64,000 nt of DNA from an uncultured Acidobacteriota bacterium (GTDB lineage: Bacteria; Acidobacteriota; Blastocatellia; Pyrinomonadales; Pyrinomonadaceae): the NCBI GenBank assembly GCA_902826795.1, contig CADEGD010000014.1, positions 1 through 64,000 of the forward strand. The letters run 5' to 3'. Numbering within the stretch: position 1 is the first letter of the stretch; the number at the start of each line of letters is the position of its first letter. Shown here in pieces: positions 33,088 through 41,094 of this stretch. Under the pieces are notes generated by a model. That model did not search any database. It saw nothing but the letters and a program-made list of their open reading frames with translations, and had not been told where the DNA came from. A program made the translations under genes and the position numbers.

Positions 33088-34599
33088 ATGCAGACTCTTG
33101 ACCTGGTCATAATCTTCGGCTACCTGATCGGCATCACCGCGTTCGGCATCTGGTACGCGGGCAAACAGGAGACGACCGAAGAGTATTTCGTCGGCAGCCG
33201 GAACGTCCCTTGGTGGGCGATCGCGATGTCGATCGTGGCGACGGAGACGAGCACGATCACGTTCGTTTCGGTGCCGGGCGTCATATTTGCCAAGGGCGGC
33301 AACTTCGAATTTCTGCAGCTTGTTTTCGGCTATCTACTCGGCCGCATCGTCATCTCGCTCGTCTTTATCCCGCTCTATTTTAAGGGCCAGCTTCAGACCG
33401 TTTATCAACTTCTCGGCGACCGCTTCGGCGGACGCGTGAAGATGCTCGCGTCGGGCCTTTTCGTGATAATGCGGAACATCGCGGACGGCATCCGGCTGCT
33501 GCTGACCGCAATCGTCCTCGCGGCTGTTTACACAGCTTTCCAGCCCGACACCGATCCAGCGTACGTGATCGTCGGCTCGATCCTGCTGCTCGGCATCGTG
33601 ATGATCGTTTTCACGTTTTACGGCGGGATGGAAGCGGTCATCTGGATCGAGGTCGTGCAGCTCATTATCTATATCGGCGGAGCGATCGCAGCGGCGGTCG
33701 TGCTGATACAGAACATCGACGGCGGCCTCGGCGGTGCGATCGACATCGGGCAAGCTTATAACAAATTCCAACTGCTCGACTTCAACCTCGATTTCGCAAA
33801 GACCTACACCTTCTGGGGCGGGGTGATCGGCGGATGTTTCCTGACAATGTCCACGCACGGGACCGATCAATTCCTGGTGCAGCGATATCTTTGCACCGAT
33901 AGTTCGAAGGCGGCGATCACGGCGTTGCTAACCTCGGGCGTCGCGGTGTTGATCCAGTTCATCGGCTTCCTTTTCATCGGCGTGCTGCTGTTCGCGTTTT
34001 ATCAACCATACGCAATGGACGGCTACACGACCGCGACGGGAGCATTCCCGTTTACTGGGCCCGATAAAGTTTTCCCTGCGTTCATCACTCAAAAGATGCC
34101 GACCGGATTATCAGGCCTCGTCGTCGCTGCCATCTTCGCGGCGGCACTTTCATCGTCGCTGAACTCGATTGCGGCAACGGCGGTTAACGACATCTACAAG
34201 CCTTTCGCAAAAGATAAATCCGACAAGCAGTTGATGCGGATCGCGGGAATTCTGACCGTCGTCGTTGGAATTATCCAAATTTCGATCGCTATTGCTCTCA
34301 AGGATGCGAATAGCTCGGCACTCAATCTCGCACTCGCCGTCGCGTCGCTCATCAACGGCCCGATCCTCGGCGTATTCCTCGTCGGCGCGTTTCTGAAAGG
34401 TACGAAGGAGATTCACGCCCTTATCGGCATGGGCGTAAGTATCGTGCTTATGACATACGTCCTGCTTGCATCTAATAAGATACTGCCCGGCCCGGTGATC
34501 GCATTTCCATGGTACGCACTGATGGGCAGCCTGACGACAGTCTTGGTCGCGTTCGTTTCGACACTAGTTATCAGAAGTAATGAAGAAGTTTCTCAATAG
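33088..34599 (+). CDS. Sodium:solute symporter (SSS family)
   Basis: This 503-residue membrane protein has about 13 helices. The N-terminal 'LVIIFGYLIGITAFGIWYAG' is followed by 'EEYFVGSRNVPWWAIAMSIV' and 'ETSTITFVSVPGVIFAKGG', the sodium/solute site region typical of SSS carriers. The helix-8 segment 'AAIFAAALSSSLNSIAATAV' carries the conserved serines of a sodium site. It lies immediately before nagZ and after murQ, so import of GlcNAc, MurNAc or a disaccharide is the best guess. That would replace the PTS transporter MurP of Bacillus and explain why a separate kinase is encoded. The substrate is not proven by sequence. Confidence 0.9.
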   Translation: MQTLDLVIIFGYLIGITAFGIWYAGKQETTEEYFVGSRNVPWWAIAMSIVATETSTITFVSVPGVIFAKGGNFEFLQLVFGYLLGRIVISLVFIPLYFKGQLQTVYQLLGDRFGGRVKMLASGLFVIMRNIADGIRLLLTAIVLAAVYTAFQPDTDPAYVIVGSILLLGIVMIVFTFYGGMEAVIWIEVVQLIIYIGGAIAAAVVLIQNIDGGLGGAIDIGQAYNKFQLLDFNLDFAKTYTFWGGVIGGCFLTMSTHGTDQFLVQRYLCTDSSKAAITALLTSGVAVLIQFIGFLFIGVLLFAFYQPYAMDGYTTATGAFPFTGPDKVFPAFITQKMPTGLSGLVVAAIFAAALSSSLNSIAATAVNDIYKPFAKDKSDKQLMRIAGILTVVVGIIQISIAIALKDANSSALNLALAVASLINGPILGVFLVGAFLKGTKEIHALIGMGVSIVLMTYVLLASNKILPGPVIAFPWYALMGSLTTVLVAFVSTLVIRSNEEVSQ

Positions 34600-34645
34600 T
34601 TCGTTGACAGTAACCGCATTAGCGGCCGACGGTAAAAAGGCATGT

Positions 34646-36529
34646 ATGGCCGGTAAAACCTTTCTTCGTTCCGTTTTTTTCCTGTATTTTTCTGTGTTTT
34701 CTGTGGTTTTGCCTTTGAAGGCCAACCACGGAACGCACCGGAATCACGGAACGAGTTCCTCCGCCTGTTCGGCGTTTCAAGTAAAAAGCGAGCGATTTGA
34801 ACCGTCGAAAAAGTCGTGGAATTTCGCGACGAAGCTGGTCAAGAAAATGACCGTCGACGAGAAGGTCGGACAGCTCGTACACATCGGGATCAACGCTCGG
34901 TTCGCGAATCAGCAGAGCCCGTTCTACAAAGATCTTCAGCGTCACATCGTCGAGAACAAGCTCGGCGGGATAATCTTTTTCGGTGCGCCGATATATGAGA
35001 CGACGCACGTGGCGAACCGTATGCAGGAGGCGGCGAAGTATCCGCTGCTGATGTCGCTCGACGCCGAGACGGGCATCGGGATGCGGTTTGAGGATGCAAC
35101 GAATTTTCCTTGGGCGATGGCCGTAACGGCAACGGGTAACCCAGAATTCGCTCGCCGCATGGGAGTCGTTACCGGCCGCGAAGCTCGGGCGATCGGCATC
35201 CAACACGTCTACGCGCCAGTGCTCGACATCAACAACAACGCCGCAAACCCGGTGATCAACGTCCGCAGTTTCGGCGAAGATCCTGAGGACGTTGCCCGAT
35301 TCGGAGTCGCGTTTGCAGAAGGTATTCAGTCGCAGAAAGTCATCGCGACCGCCAAACATTTCCCCGGCCACGGCGACACGGCTATCGATTCGCATCGCGG
35401 CCTCCCGATCATCGATCTTCCACGATCGCGCTTCGATTCGCTAGAGCTACTTCCGTTCAAGCGAGCGATAGACGCCGGCATCGGCTCGATCATGGTCGCG
35501 CATATCGCTCTGCCGCAGATCGATAACGAACAGATAAAGCCGCTCGAAAATTATCAGGGCGGCGACGCCGAAGCCGGCGCGGAGATCGTTTCGGAATCCG
35601 CATATATTCCCGCGACTCTCTCGGCCAAAGTGCAGACCGACATCCTTCGCAAGGAGATGGGATTCCAGGGCCTGATCGTTTCCGACGCGATGTCGATGAG
35701 CGGGCTGACGCTTTATTTCACGCAGGAAGAAGCCGGAGTGCGAGCGTTTCTTGCCGGGACTGACATCCTCGAAAAGCCGGAGAACGTCGATGCGATGCTT
35801 CGCGGGCTAAAGGCTGCAGTCGCAAGCGGACGTATCCCGATGGCGAAGCTTGACGAATCCGTCACGCGGCAGATCGCGTGGAAACACGCGGTCGGCTTGT
35901 TCGAAAATCGCATCACGCCGATCGACCAGATCGACCGCATTGTATCGGCACCCGACGTCACTCAGCTCACCGACGAGATCGCCAACGCCGCTATCACGCT
36001 TGTCCGCCATGGCGAAGGCGACCTGCCGCTCGATCGCTCGAAAAAGATCGCGGTGCTCGGCATCTCGAACGGATTTGACGGAGGTGCGGTCATGAATCCT
36101 TTGGCCAGTACGCTGCGGGCGAACGGAGTGAAGTTCACGCAAGCCTACTTGCAGGAGAACTCGCTGCAGGCTCAGGTTGATGCCGCAAGAAAAGCAGTGA
36201 ACGAAGCAGATACTATCGTCGTCGGACTCTACGGCCGCGTGCGATCCGGAGCGAAAAATAGCGTCGGCATCCCCGAAAACGGTGCCGCAATCCTCCGCGA
36301 AGCCCTCGCCTCCAACAAACGCGTCATCGGCATCAGCTTCGGCAATCCTTACATCCTGATGTCGTTCCCCGAGATGAAAACGAACCTTGTGGCATACGGC
36401 GATATGCCGAGCCTCGGACGTGCCGCCGGGCGTGCGATCCTCGGCCTTCAGCCGATCACCGGCAAACTGCCGATCACACTCCCAGGCCTGCATCCACGAG
36501 GGACGGGGATACAACTTCAACGTAATTGA
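34646..36529 (+). CDS. nagZ: Beta-N-acetylhexosaminidase NagZ (GH3)
   Basis: About 627 residues. The GH3 barrel has 'MTVDEKVGQLVHIGI', 'GGIIFFGAPIYETTHVANRM', the signature 'ATAKHFPGHGDTAIDSHRGL' with the His/Asp general acid dyad (about 233-250), and the nucleophile Asp in 'GLIVSDAMSMSGL' (about 343). A C-terminal GH3_C domain follows ('KIAVLGISNGFDGG', 'RVIGISFGNPYILMSFPE'), as in two-domain NagZ enzymes. It removes non-reducing GlcNAc from muropeptides. The ATG at 34646 with AAAAGG upstream gives a signal peptide 'FLYFSVFSVVLPLKA' that is encoded by a dispersed repeat. A start at 34580 would overlap the symporter gene. Confidence 0.92.
   Translation: MAGKTFLRSVFFLYFSVFSVVLPLKANHGTHRNHGTSSSACSAFQVKSERFEPSKKSWNFATKLVKKMTVDEKVGQLVHIGINARFANQQSPFYKDLQRHIVENKLGGIIFFGAPIYETTHVANRMQEAAKYPLLMSLDAETGIGMRFEDATNFPWAMAVTATGNPEFARRMGVVTGREARAIGIQHVYAPVLDINNNAANPVINVRSFGEDPEDVARFGVAFAEGIQSQKVIATAKHFPGHGDTAIDSHRGLPIIDLPRSRFDSLELLPFKRAIDAGIGSIMVAHIALPQIDNEQIKPLENYQGGDAEAGAEIVSESAYIPATLSAKVQTDILRKEMGFQGLIVSDAMSMSGLTLYFTQEEAGVRAFLAGTDILEKPENVDAMLRGLKAAVASGRIPMAKLDESVTRQIAWKHAVGLFENRITPIDQIDRIVSAPDVTQLTDEIANAAITLVRHGEGDLPLDRSKKIAVLGISNGFDGGAVMNPLASTLRANGVKFTQAYLQENSLQAQVDAARKAVNEADTIVVGLYGRVRSGAKNSVGIPENGAAILREALASNKRVIGISFGNPYILMSFPEMKTNLVAYGDMPSLGRAAGRAILGLQPITGKLPITLPGLHPRGTGIQLQRN
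34679..34760 (+). repeat. CTGTGTTTTCTGTGGTT repeat supplying the NagZ signal peptide
   Basis: TTTCTGTGTTTTCTGTGGTTTTGCC (34689 on) and the nearby reverse-complement-like CCAACCACGGAACGCACC form a repeat with inverted ends (GTGGTT / AACCAC). It encodes the hydrophobic stretch and the 'NHGTHRNHGT' that follows. The 17-base core also occurs in nagA at 17503-17519. Confidence 0.65.
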
Positions 36530-36537
36530 ATTACCAG

Positions 36538-36605
36538 ATGAACGCAGATAGACGCTGATCTTGGGTTCAATATCCGCGTTCATTCGCGTTCATCCGCGGT
36601 TAAAC
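36538..36605. repeat. Intergenic repeat of the CGCAGAT/ATCCGCG family
   Basis: Left arm GATGAACGCAGATAGACGCT (36538 on) and right arm ending CATCCGCGGTTAAAC (36591-36605) are inverted relatives built of 10-base units. It lies between nagZ and lysA and belongs to the same family as 27608-27725. Confidence 0.7.
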
Positions 36606-36618
36606 TTTCTTAGGTTTT

Positions 36619-38073
36619 ATGACCCAATCTTGGGAAATCGAAAACTTCCTCGAAACCAAAAACAACCGCCTCCACATCGACGGTGTCGATACGGTCGAAC
36701 TCGCTCGCGAACACGGCACGCCGTTGTTCATCTACAGCGAATCGCGCATCCGTCATAACGTCGAGCGGCTGAAGAACGCGGCATCGGTGATCGGCTGCCC
36801 GCTGAAACTTTGCTACGCGGCGAAGGCGATGTCTACGCTCGGGATACTACGTGCGGTGAAGGATGCGGGTTCGGACATCGAGGTAAACTCCGGGGGCGAA
36901 TTGTGGAAGGCGTTGAAGGTCGGCTTCACCGGCGAGCAGATCAATTACAACGGCAACAGCAAAGAGATATGGGAACTTGAACTCGCGATCTCAAACGACG
37001 TTTACGCGATCCAGGTCGATTCCTTGTACGAGCTTTCGCTGATCGAAGAGACGGCTAAACGCGTTGGTAAGTCTGCAAATGTCAGCCTACGTTTGGTTCC
37101 GGAAATCAAGACTTCGACTCACAGCGGACTGCAGACCGCAATGGTCACTTCAAAGTTCGGAATGATGCCGGACGAAGCGTTTCACGCCTTTGCGAAATAT
37201 AAAGATTCGCCGTACCTGAAACTGAACGGCATCCATCTGCACATCGGTTCGCAGCTTCCTGAATTTCATGCTTACGTCGATGCGTTTCGAATGCTGACCG
37301 ATTCAATGATGCGAATCCACGACGCGGCCGGAACTAAACTGCAGCACATCAATCTCGGCGGCGGATTTCCGGTCAACTACCTCCGTGACGATTCACTTCG
37401 CGAGCAGTTCCTCGCCGAGCAACGAGAGATGTTTTCCGCCGATTTCGAACCCGCGGATGCTGTCGGCAAGGCGTGGCAAGAAGCTAAAGATTTCGCCGAC
37501 GATTGCGGAGCTGCACACCTGTTCGACAGCCTCACGCTCCTCCTTGAACCCGGCCGCTCGATCATCGCCGACACCGGAGTTTGTCTCACAACGATCCGGA
37601 ATCAGAAAACGCGACCTATCACGCAAAACTCCCCTCCTTACGAAGGAGGGGTGGCAGCCGCTTCGGCTGACGGGGTGGTTCATTCGTCGGACAACTGGCT
37701 CTTGACCGATGCGGGCTTCAACATCCTGCTCTCGATGGAAACCTACAAGTGGTACTACCATCTGATATCAGCCGAAAGAGCCGGAGACGCGCACGACACG
37801 CCTTATAAACTCGCCGGCCCACTGTGCGACGGCGGCGACGTTTACTTCGACCATGAAGGCCACGGCCGCCTGCCCGATCATCGAATGCTGCCCGCCGATA
37901 TGAAACCCGGCGATGTTCTCGCCCTACTCAACTGCGGAGCTTACTCACTCGCTCAGGCGTCGCAATACAACGGCCGCTTCCTTCCTCCCGTCGTACTGAT
38001 AAAAGAAAATGGCGAACCAGAACTGATCCGCCGTCGTGAAAGTTTCGAAGACCTGATCGCGAGCGATCTTTAA
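36619..38073 (+). CDS. lysA: Diaminopimelate decarboxylase LysA-like (fold-III PLP enzyme)
   Basis: This 484-residue PLP enzyme decarboxylates meso-diaminopimelate to lysine. The cofactor lysine is in 'LKLCYAAKAMSTLGILR' (about 68). Further motifs are 'SDIEVNSGGELWKALK' , 'LNGIHLHIGSQLPEF', the glycine loop 'INLGGGFPVNYL', 'LLEPGRSIIADTG' and the active-site Cys region 'LLNCGAYSLAQASQYNG'. It follows nagZ after a repeat, so it may use diaminopimelate freed from cell-wall peptides as well as serve biosynthesis. A palindromic repeat inserts '[18 protein letters not shown]' in frame near residue 340, in the loop before 'WLLTDAGFNILLSME'; the downstream motifs remain in frame, so the enzyme is probably active. 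Confidence 0.88.
   Translation: MTQSWEIENFLETKNNRLHIDGVDTVELAREHGTPLFIYSESRIRHNVERLKNAASVIGCPLKLCYAAKAMSTLGILRAVKDAGSDIEVNSGGELWKALKVGFTGEQINYNGNSKEIWELELAISNDVYAIQVDSLYELSLIEETAKRVGKSANVSLRLVPEIKTSTHSGLQTAMVTSKFGMMPDEAFHAFAKYKDSPYLKLNGIHLHIGSQLPEFHAYVDAFRMLTDSMMRIHDAAGTKLQHINLGGGFPVNYLRDDSLREQFLAEQREMFSADFEPADAVGKAWQEAKDFADDCGAAHLFDSLTLLLEPGRSIIADTGVCLTTIRNQKTRPITQNSPPYEGGVAAASADGVVHSSDNWLLTDAGFNILLSMETYKWYYHLISAERAGDAHDTPYKLAGPLCDGGDVYFDHEGHGRLPDHRMLPADMKPGDVLALLNCGAYSLAQASQYNGRFLPPVVLIKENGEPELIRRRESFEDLIASDL
37625..37679 (+). repeat. 55-bp palindromic repeat in frame inside lysA (SPPYEGG family)
   Basis: Exact inverted copy of bases 1-55. It contains the palindromes CCCCTCCTTacgAAGGAGGGG and AGCCGCTTCGGCT and reads in frame as [18 protein letters not shown]. 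Confidence 0.9.
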
Positions 38074-38132
38074 CTAACCACTATCCACTTGTCACTATCC
38101 ACTGAAGAAAATCTGTTGCTGTCCTCCGCGGT

Positions 38133-38813
38133 TCACTGCTCGGCCTTCATCTCCTCAACCCGGCCCTGATTCTTCCAAAGTCCGTACCAGGTAACTATCC
38201 CCAACACCGCGAGCCCAAGAAAGATAACGAACTCAACCGCTATGAGCTTAACGCCCTTCACGGAATAGAGTCCGATGCTCGTGATATCGACCAAGATCCA
38301 GAGCACCCAAGTTTCAAAGATGCGGCGGGCAAGCAGAATCGTCGCCAGTATGCTCGAGATCGCGATAAAAGTGTCGACATACGGGAAAGTCGCCGGATGA
38401 TCGAAAACTTGCGGCAATAGCAGATGAATCTGCGAGATCAGAGTGCCAGCCACCGCAACCACGACAGCGATAAAAATACCTATCCAAAGCCGCTGGCTGT
38501 TACCCAAGGTTCGAATCTCGCTCCGGTGATGCGCCGCCTTATATTTCCACGAAAACCATCCGTAAACGCCCATCCCGCAAAAATACATCTGCAGAAACAT
38601 ATCTGAGTAGAGATGGATCTGATAGAAGATGACCAGAAAAAGGATCGCGTTCGCAATACCCGTAGGCCACGTGAAGATGTTCGCCCGCGAAGCCAGAAAC
38701 ACCGAGATCAATCCGAGCACGGTACCGAAAAACTCAACGTAACTTACGCCGTGGCCCAGCACCGTAAAGAAGATCTCTTTGACATCGAATAGTGCGGAAA
38801 TGGTTTCGAGCAT
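38133..38813 (-). CDS. pnuC: Nicotinamide mononucleotide/riboside transporter PnuC
   Basis: This 226-residue membrane protein has about seven helices. The family pattern is visible in 'WPTGIANAILFLVIFYQIHL' (about 49-68), 'YSDMFLQMYFCGMGVYGWFS' and 'ETWVLWILVDITSIGLYSVK', which carry the Trp/Tyr/Asn residues lining the PnuC substrate channel. PnuC proteins carry nicotinamide riboside by facilitated diffusion, with trapping by a cytoplasmic kinase. No NadR-like kinase is next to it. It stands alone on the minus strand between lysA and the PhyH-like gene; a short direct repeat (CACTATCCACT, 38088-38102) lies beyond its 3' end. Confidence 0.9.
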   Translation of the reverse strand: MLETISALFDVKEIFFTVLGHGVSYVEFFGTVLGLISVFLASRANIFTWPTGIANAILFLVIFYQIHLYSDMFLQMYFCGMGVYGWFSWKYKAAHHRSEIRTLGNSQRLWIGIFIAVVVAVAGTLISQIHLLLPQVFDHPATFPYVDTFIAISSILATILLARRIFETWVLWILVDITSIGLYSVKGVKLIAVEFVIFLGLAVLGIVTWYGLWKNQGRVEEMKAEQ

Positions 38814-38846
38814 GTTAACTAAGTTTCGGCAAGCTAATATAAAGTA

Positions 38847-39509
38847 CTATGCGAGAGCTAACCGCACTCCATCTTCTGTGGCCATCGCTTCCGCGTATTC
38901 AATATGTAGCACTCGACGCGGTTCATCCTGACGGCATTTCGACGAAGAATGGACGAGTAAGGGCCTCATTGCGATTACTCCCCCGCAATTAACAGTCAGT
39001 TCGATCTGCGAGCCATTTTCGATAACTTGTCTGAATTCAGCGTCTTCCAAAATCCGGTTTTGATGCGAACCCGGGATGACACGCAGCGGCCCATTCGATG
39101 ATGTTGAGTGATCCAGATGGATCCGAAGCGCAAGGATCTTGTTGAGGATCCGGGTGGGTGCATGAGCGAACTTCACGCCTTCTTTCACCGAAGTCGGTCC
39201 CCAGCCTTCAGGTACTTTATCCTCGACCGGAAGGGCGGTGTCTTGATGCCAAGCGACGAGCCAGTTCGCCTTGCCAACCTTGTTGAAGAGAGTTGCCTTA
39301 AACGGGATCGCTGAGATTCCGGCCAATTCATGCGCAAGACCCAGCAGTCGATGGTCGTTCGCAACGCGGGCGACCGCTTCCACTCGCATCAAATTTCGAA
39401 CGCCAGCACGCGAGATGTCGAGCGACTCAGACAACTTGGCAAGAATCGATTCGCACTCGTCCCGAGAAAATATATTCTCGCGAACTGCATAGCCACCGCT
39501 ATCGATCAT
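38847..39509 (-). CDS. Phytanoyl-CoA dioxygenase-like Fe(II)/2-oxoglutarate oxygenase
   Basis: This 220-residue cytoplasmic protein has a double-stranded beta-helix core. The iron facial triad is visible as 'VAWHQDTALPVE' (HxD, about 88-91) and the distal His in 'MRPLLVHSSSKCRQDE' (about 186), with the 2-oxoglutarate Arg in 'PRRVLHIEYAEA'. 'GPLRVIPGSHQNRIL' is the usual PhyH segment before the distal strand. Its start overlaps the stop of the helical-repeat gene by 4 bases (39506-39509), so the two are translationally coupled. The substrate is unknown: family members hydroxylate lipids, amino acids or small metabolites. Confidence 0.88.
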   Translation of the reverse strand: MIDSGGYAVRENIFSRDECESILAKLSESLDISRAGVRNLMRVEAVARVANDHRLLGLAHELAGISAIPFKATLFNKVGKANWLVAWHQDTALPVEDKVPEGWGPTSVKEGVKFAHAPTRILNKILALRIHLDHSTSSNGPLRVIPGSHQNRILEDAEFRQVIENGSQIELTVNCGGVIAMRPLLVHSSSKCRQDEPRRVLHIEYAEAMATEDGVRLALA

Positions 39510-41008
39510 TCGTTCGGAACGTCCTTAAGAATCGTCCTTAGAAATCCAAGGTCCTCGGCGTCGATGTCGAGCTTGAGTTCTTCGACCATCGCGTCCAGTT
39601 CGACGAGCGACGTAACCTTAATGCTCTCGTCTTTGATGGCGGTTATCGCCTCGATGCCCTTTGCCACCGAGGCATCGAACTTCTCCGCCTCCTCGTATTT
39701 GGCAAATCGTTTCGCGATCTCTAGATAGGCGTTCGCCCTCGACGCTAACTGTGGAACGCTCTCGGCGAGATGTTCGGCTTCGTCGAGATTTGCGATCGCC
39801 GAATCGTGATCGCCCGCCTTTTCGCGAGCATCGCTGACACCGATAAACGCAAAGGTCCGCTGGGCGTCTTCTTCGATCGCGTTGATAGCTTGCTTGGCCA
39901 TTTCTTCCTCACCTCGCGACGCGAATATCACGGCGACCTGAGCGAGGGCATGCATACGCTCGGTCTCGTCGAGTATCTCTTCGGCCGTTTCTATCGCCCG
40001 TTCGCCGCGGTCAAAATGTGCAAGCTGTGCCGCGATCGACGCGAACAATCGAAACTTCTCCTTGCTATTGCGCGTTTCAGTTTCTTTTTGCGATTTCAAG
40101 ATGGTATAGGCTTCTTCGATCGATTCGACGGCGTCGTCTTTTTGGTCTTTTCCCCAAAAGTGGCGCGCGTGGCCGACCAGGCAAGTCGCAAGCTGGGTTT
40201 TGTCTTTTACGAGATCGAGCGTGCGGTCCGCAAGGTCCTGGCTTCCCGCTCGCAAAAACCCGACCGACACCGCCGCCAAAAACGAATCTCGATGAACGTT
40301 GTCTAGCTGCTCGGCATATTCGCGGGCCTTGTCGAACGTTTCTATCGCCTTACCGTTGCTCGCGATATCCACATACAGCGTCCCGATCTCGACCAGCGAG
40401 CGGATCCGTTCCTCGTCATGCTCTATCTCGACCGCATCACCCACCGCAATATCAAGCAGACCGGAAACGCCGTCCCCATTGCCTTCTACAACCCGCGTGT
40501 GGGCGATGCCGGTGTATGCCGACACCCTTGCCGGAGCGAACTCTATCCGTTCCACTTCTTCGCTAAACGCCTCGGCGTCGCCAGTTGAATAAAGCTTCCC
40601 TGCTATCGCCGAATACACCTGATCGGGGTGATCCATGGATTCGGCGACCTGTCGCGCAATTTCAAGCTTTCCATTGCTCGCTTCAAGTATCCCGATCCGC
40701 TCGCGGCCCTCGGCCTGCATTCCCGGATCTTCGATTGCCTCGATAAGTTGCAGCGCGTATTGGTCGTCATCGAGCGCGGCGCATTTTTCTGCAACATTGA
40801 TCAAAAGCTTGTCACGCGTGAACGGATCGTCAACCGTGTTCGCCAGCTCTGCGGCAAGATCGACGTTGCCCTGCTCAAGGTATCGCGAGATAACCGCCGA
40901 TATACCCTCGGCGTGCCCATCCGCGCTCTCGATAGATTCCGCGAGGTAAGTCGCGCAGGATAAAAGATTCGATTCGGCGTCTGAGCGGGAAATGAAATGT
41001 TCAGCCAT
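39506..41008 (-). CDS. Alpha-helical repeat protein of unknown function
   Basis: This 500-residue acidic, cysteine-poor protein is built almost wholly of helix pairs of about 33-38 residues, TPR-like but degenerate: 'DPFTRDKLLINVAEKCAALD', 'PGMQAEGRERIGILEASNGK', 'QVYSAIAGKLYSTGDAEAF', 'ERMHALAQVAVIFASRGEEE'. The repeated 'A-E-A-G-D/N' turns suggest one superhelical scaffold. There is no signal peptide or membrane segment. It is translated just before and coupled to the PhyH-like oxygenase, so it may present a substrate or partner to that enzyme. I know no named family for it. Confidence 0.8.
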   Translation of the reverse strand: MAEHFISRSDAESNLLSCATYLAESIESADGHAEGISAVISRYLEQGNVDLAAELANTVDDPFTRDKLLINVAEKCAALDDDQYALQLIEAIEDPGMQAEGRERIGILEASNGKLEIARQVAESMDHPDQVYSAIAGKLYSTGDAEAFSEEVERIEFAPARVSAYTGIAHTRVVEGNGDGVSGLLDIAVGDAVEIEHDEERIRSLVEIGTLYVDIASNGKAIETFDKAREYAEQLDNVHRDSFLAAVSVGFLRAGSQDLADRTLDLVKDKTQLATCLVGHARHFWGKDQKDDAVESIEEAYTILKSQKETETRNSKEKFRLFASIAAQLAHFDRGERAIETAEEILDETERMHALAQVAVIFASRGEEEMAKQAINAIEEDAQRTFAFIGVSDAREKAGDHDSAIANLDEAEHLAESVPQLASRANAYLEIAKRFAKYEEAEKFDASVAKGIEAITAIKDESIKVTSLVELDAMVEELKLDIDAEDLGFLRTILKDVPNE

Positions 41009-41013
41009 AAACT

Positions 41014-41082
41014 ATTCAAACAGGATAAACAGGGTAATAGATCTTTCGACAAATCCTGTTCATCCTGTACATCCTGTTTGAG
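41014..41082. repeat. CAGGATaaACAGG repeat with inverted ends
   Basis: TTCAAACAGGATAAACAGG (41016 on) is inverted against CCTGTACATCCTGTTTGAG (41064-41082). The right half consists of three tandem 9-base units ATCCTGTTC, ATCCTGTAC and ATCCTGTTT (41053-41079). It occupies the gap between the helical-repeat gene and the HAD gene. Confidence 0.7.
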
Positions 41083-41094
41083 AAACTTTTTCTG

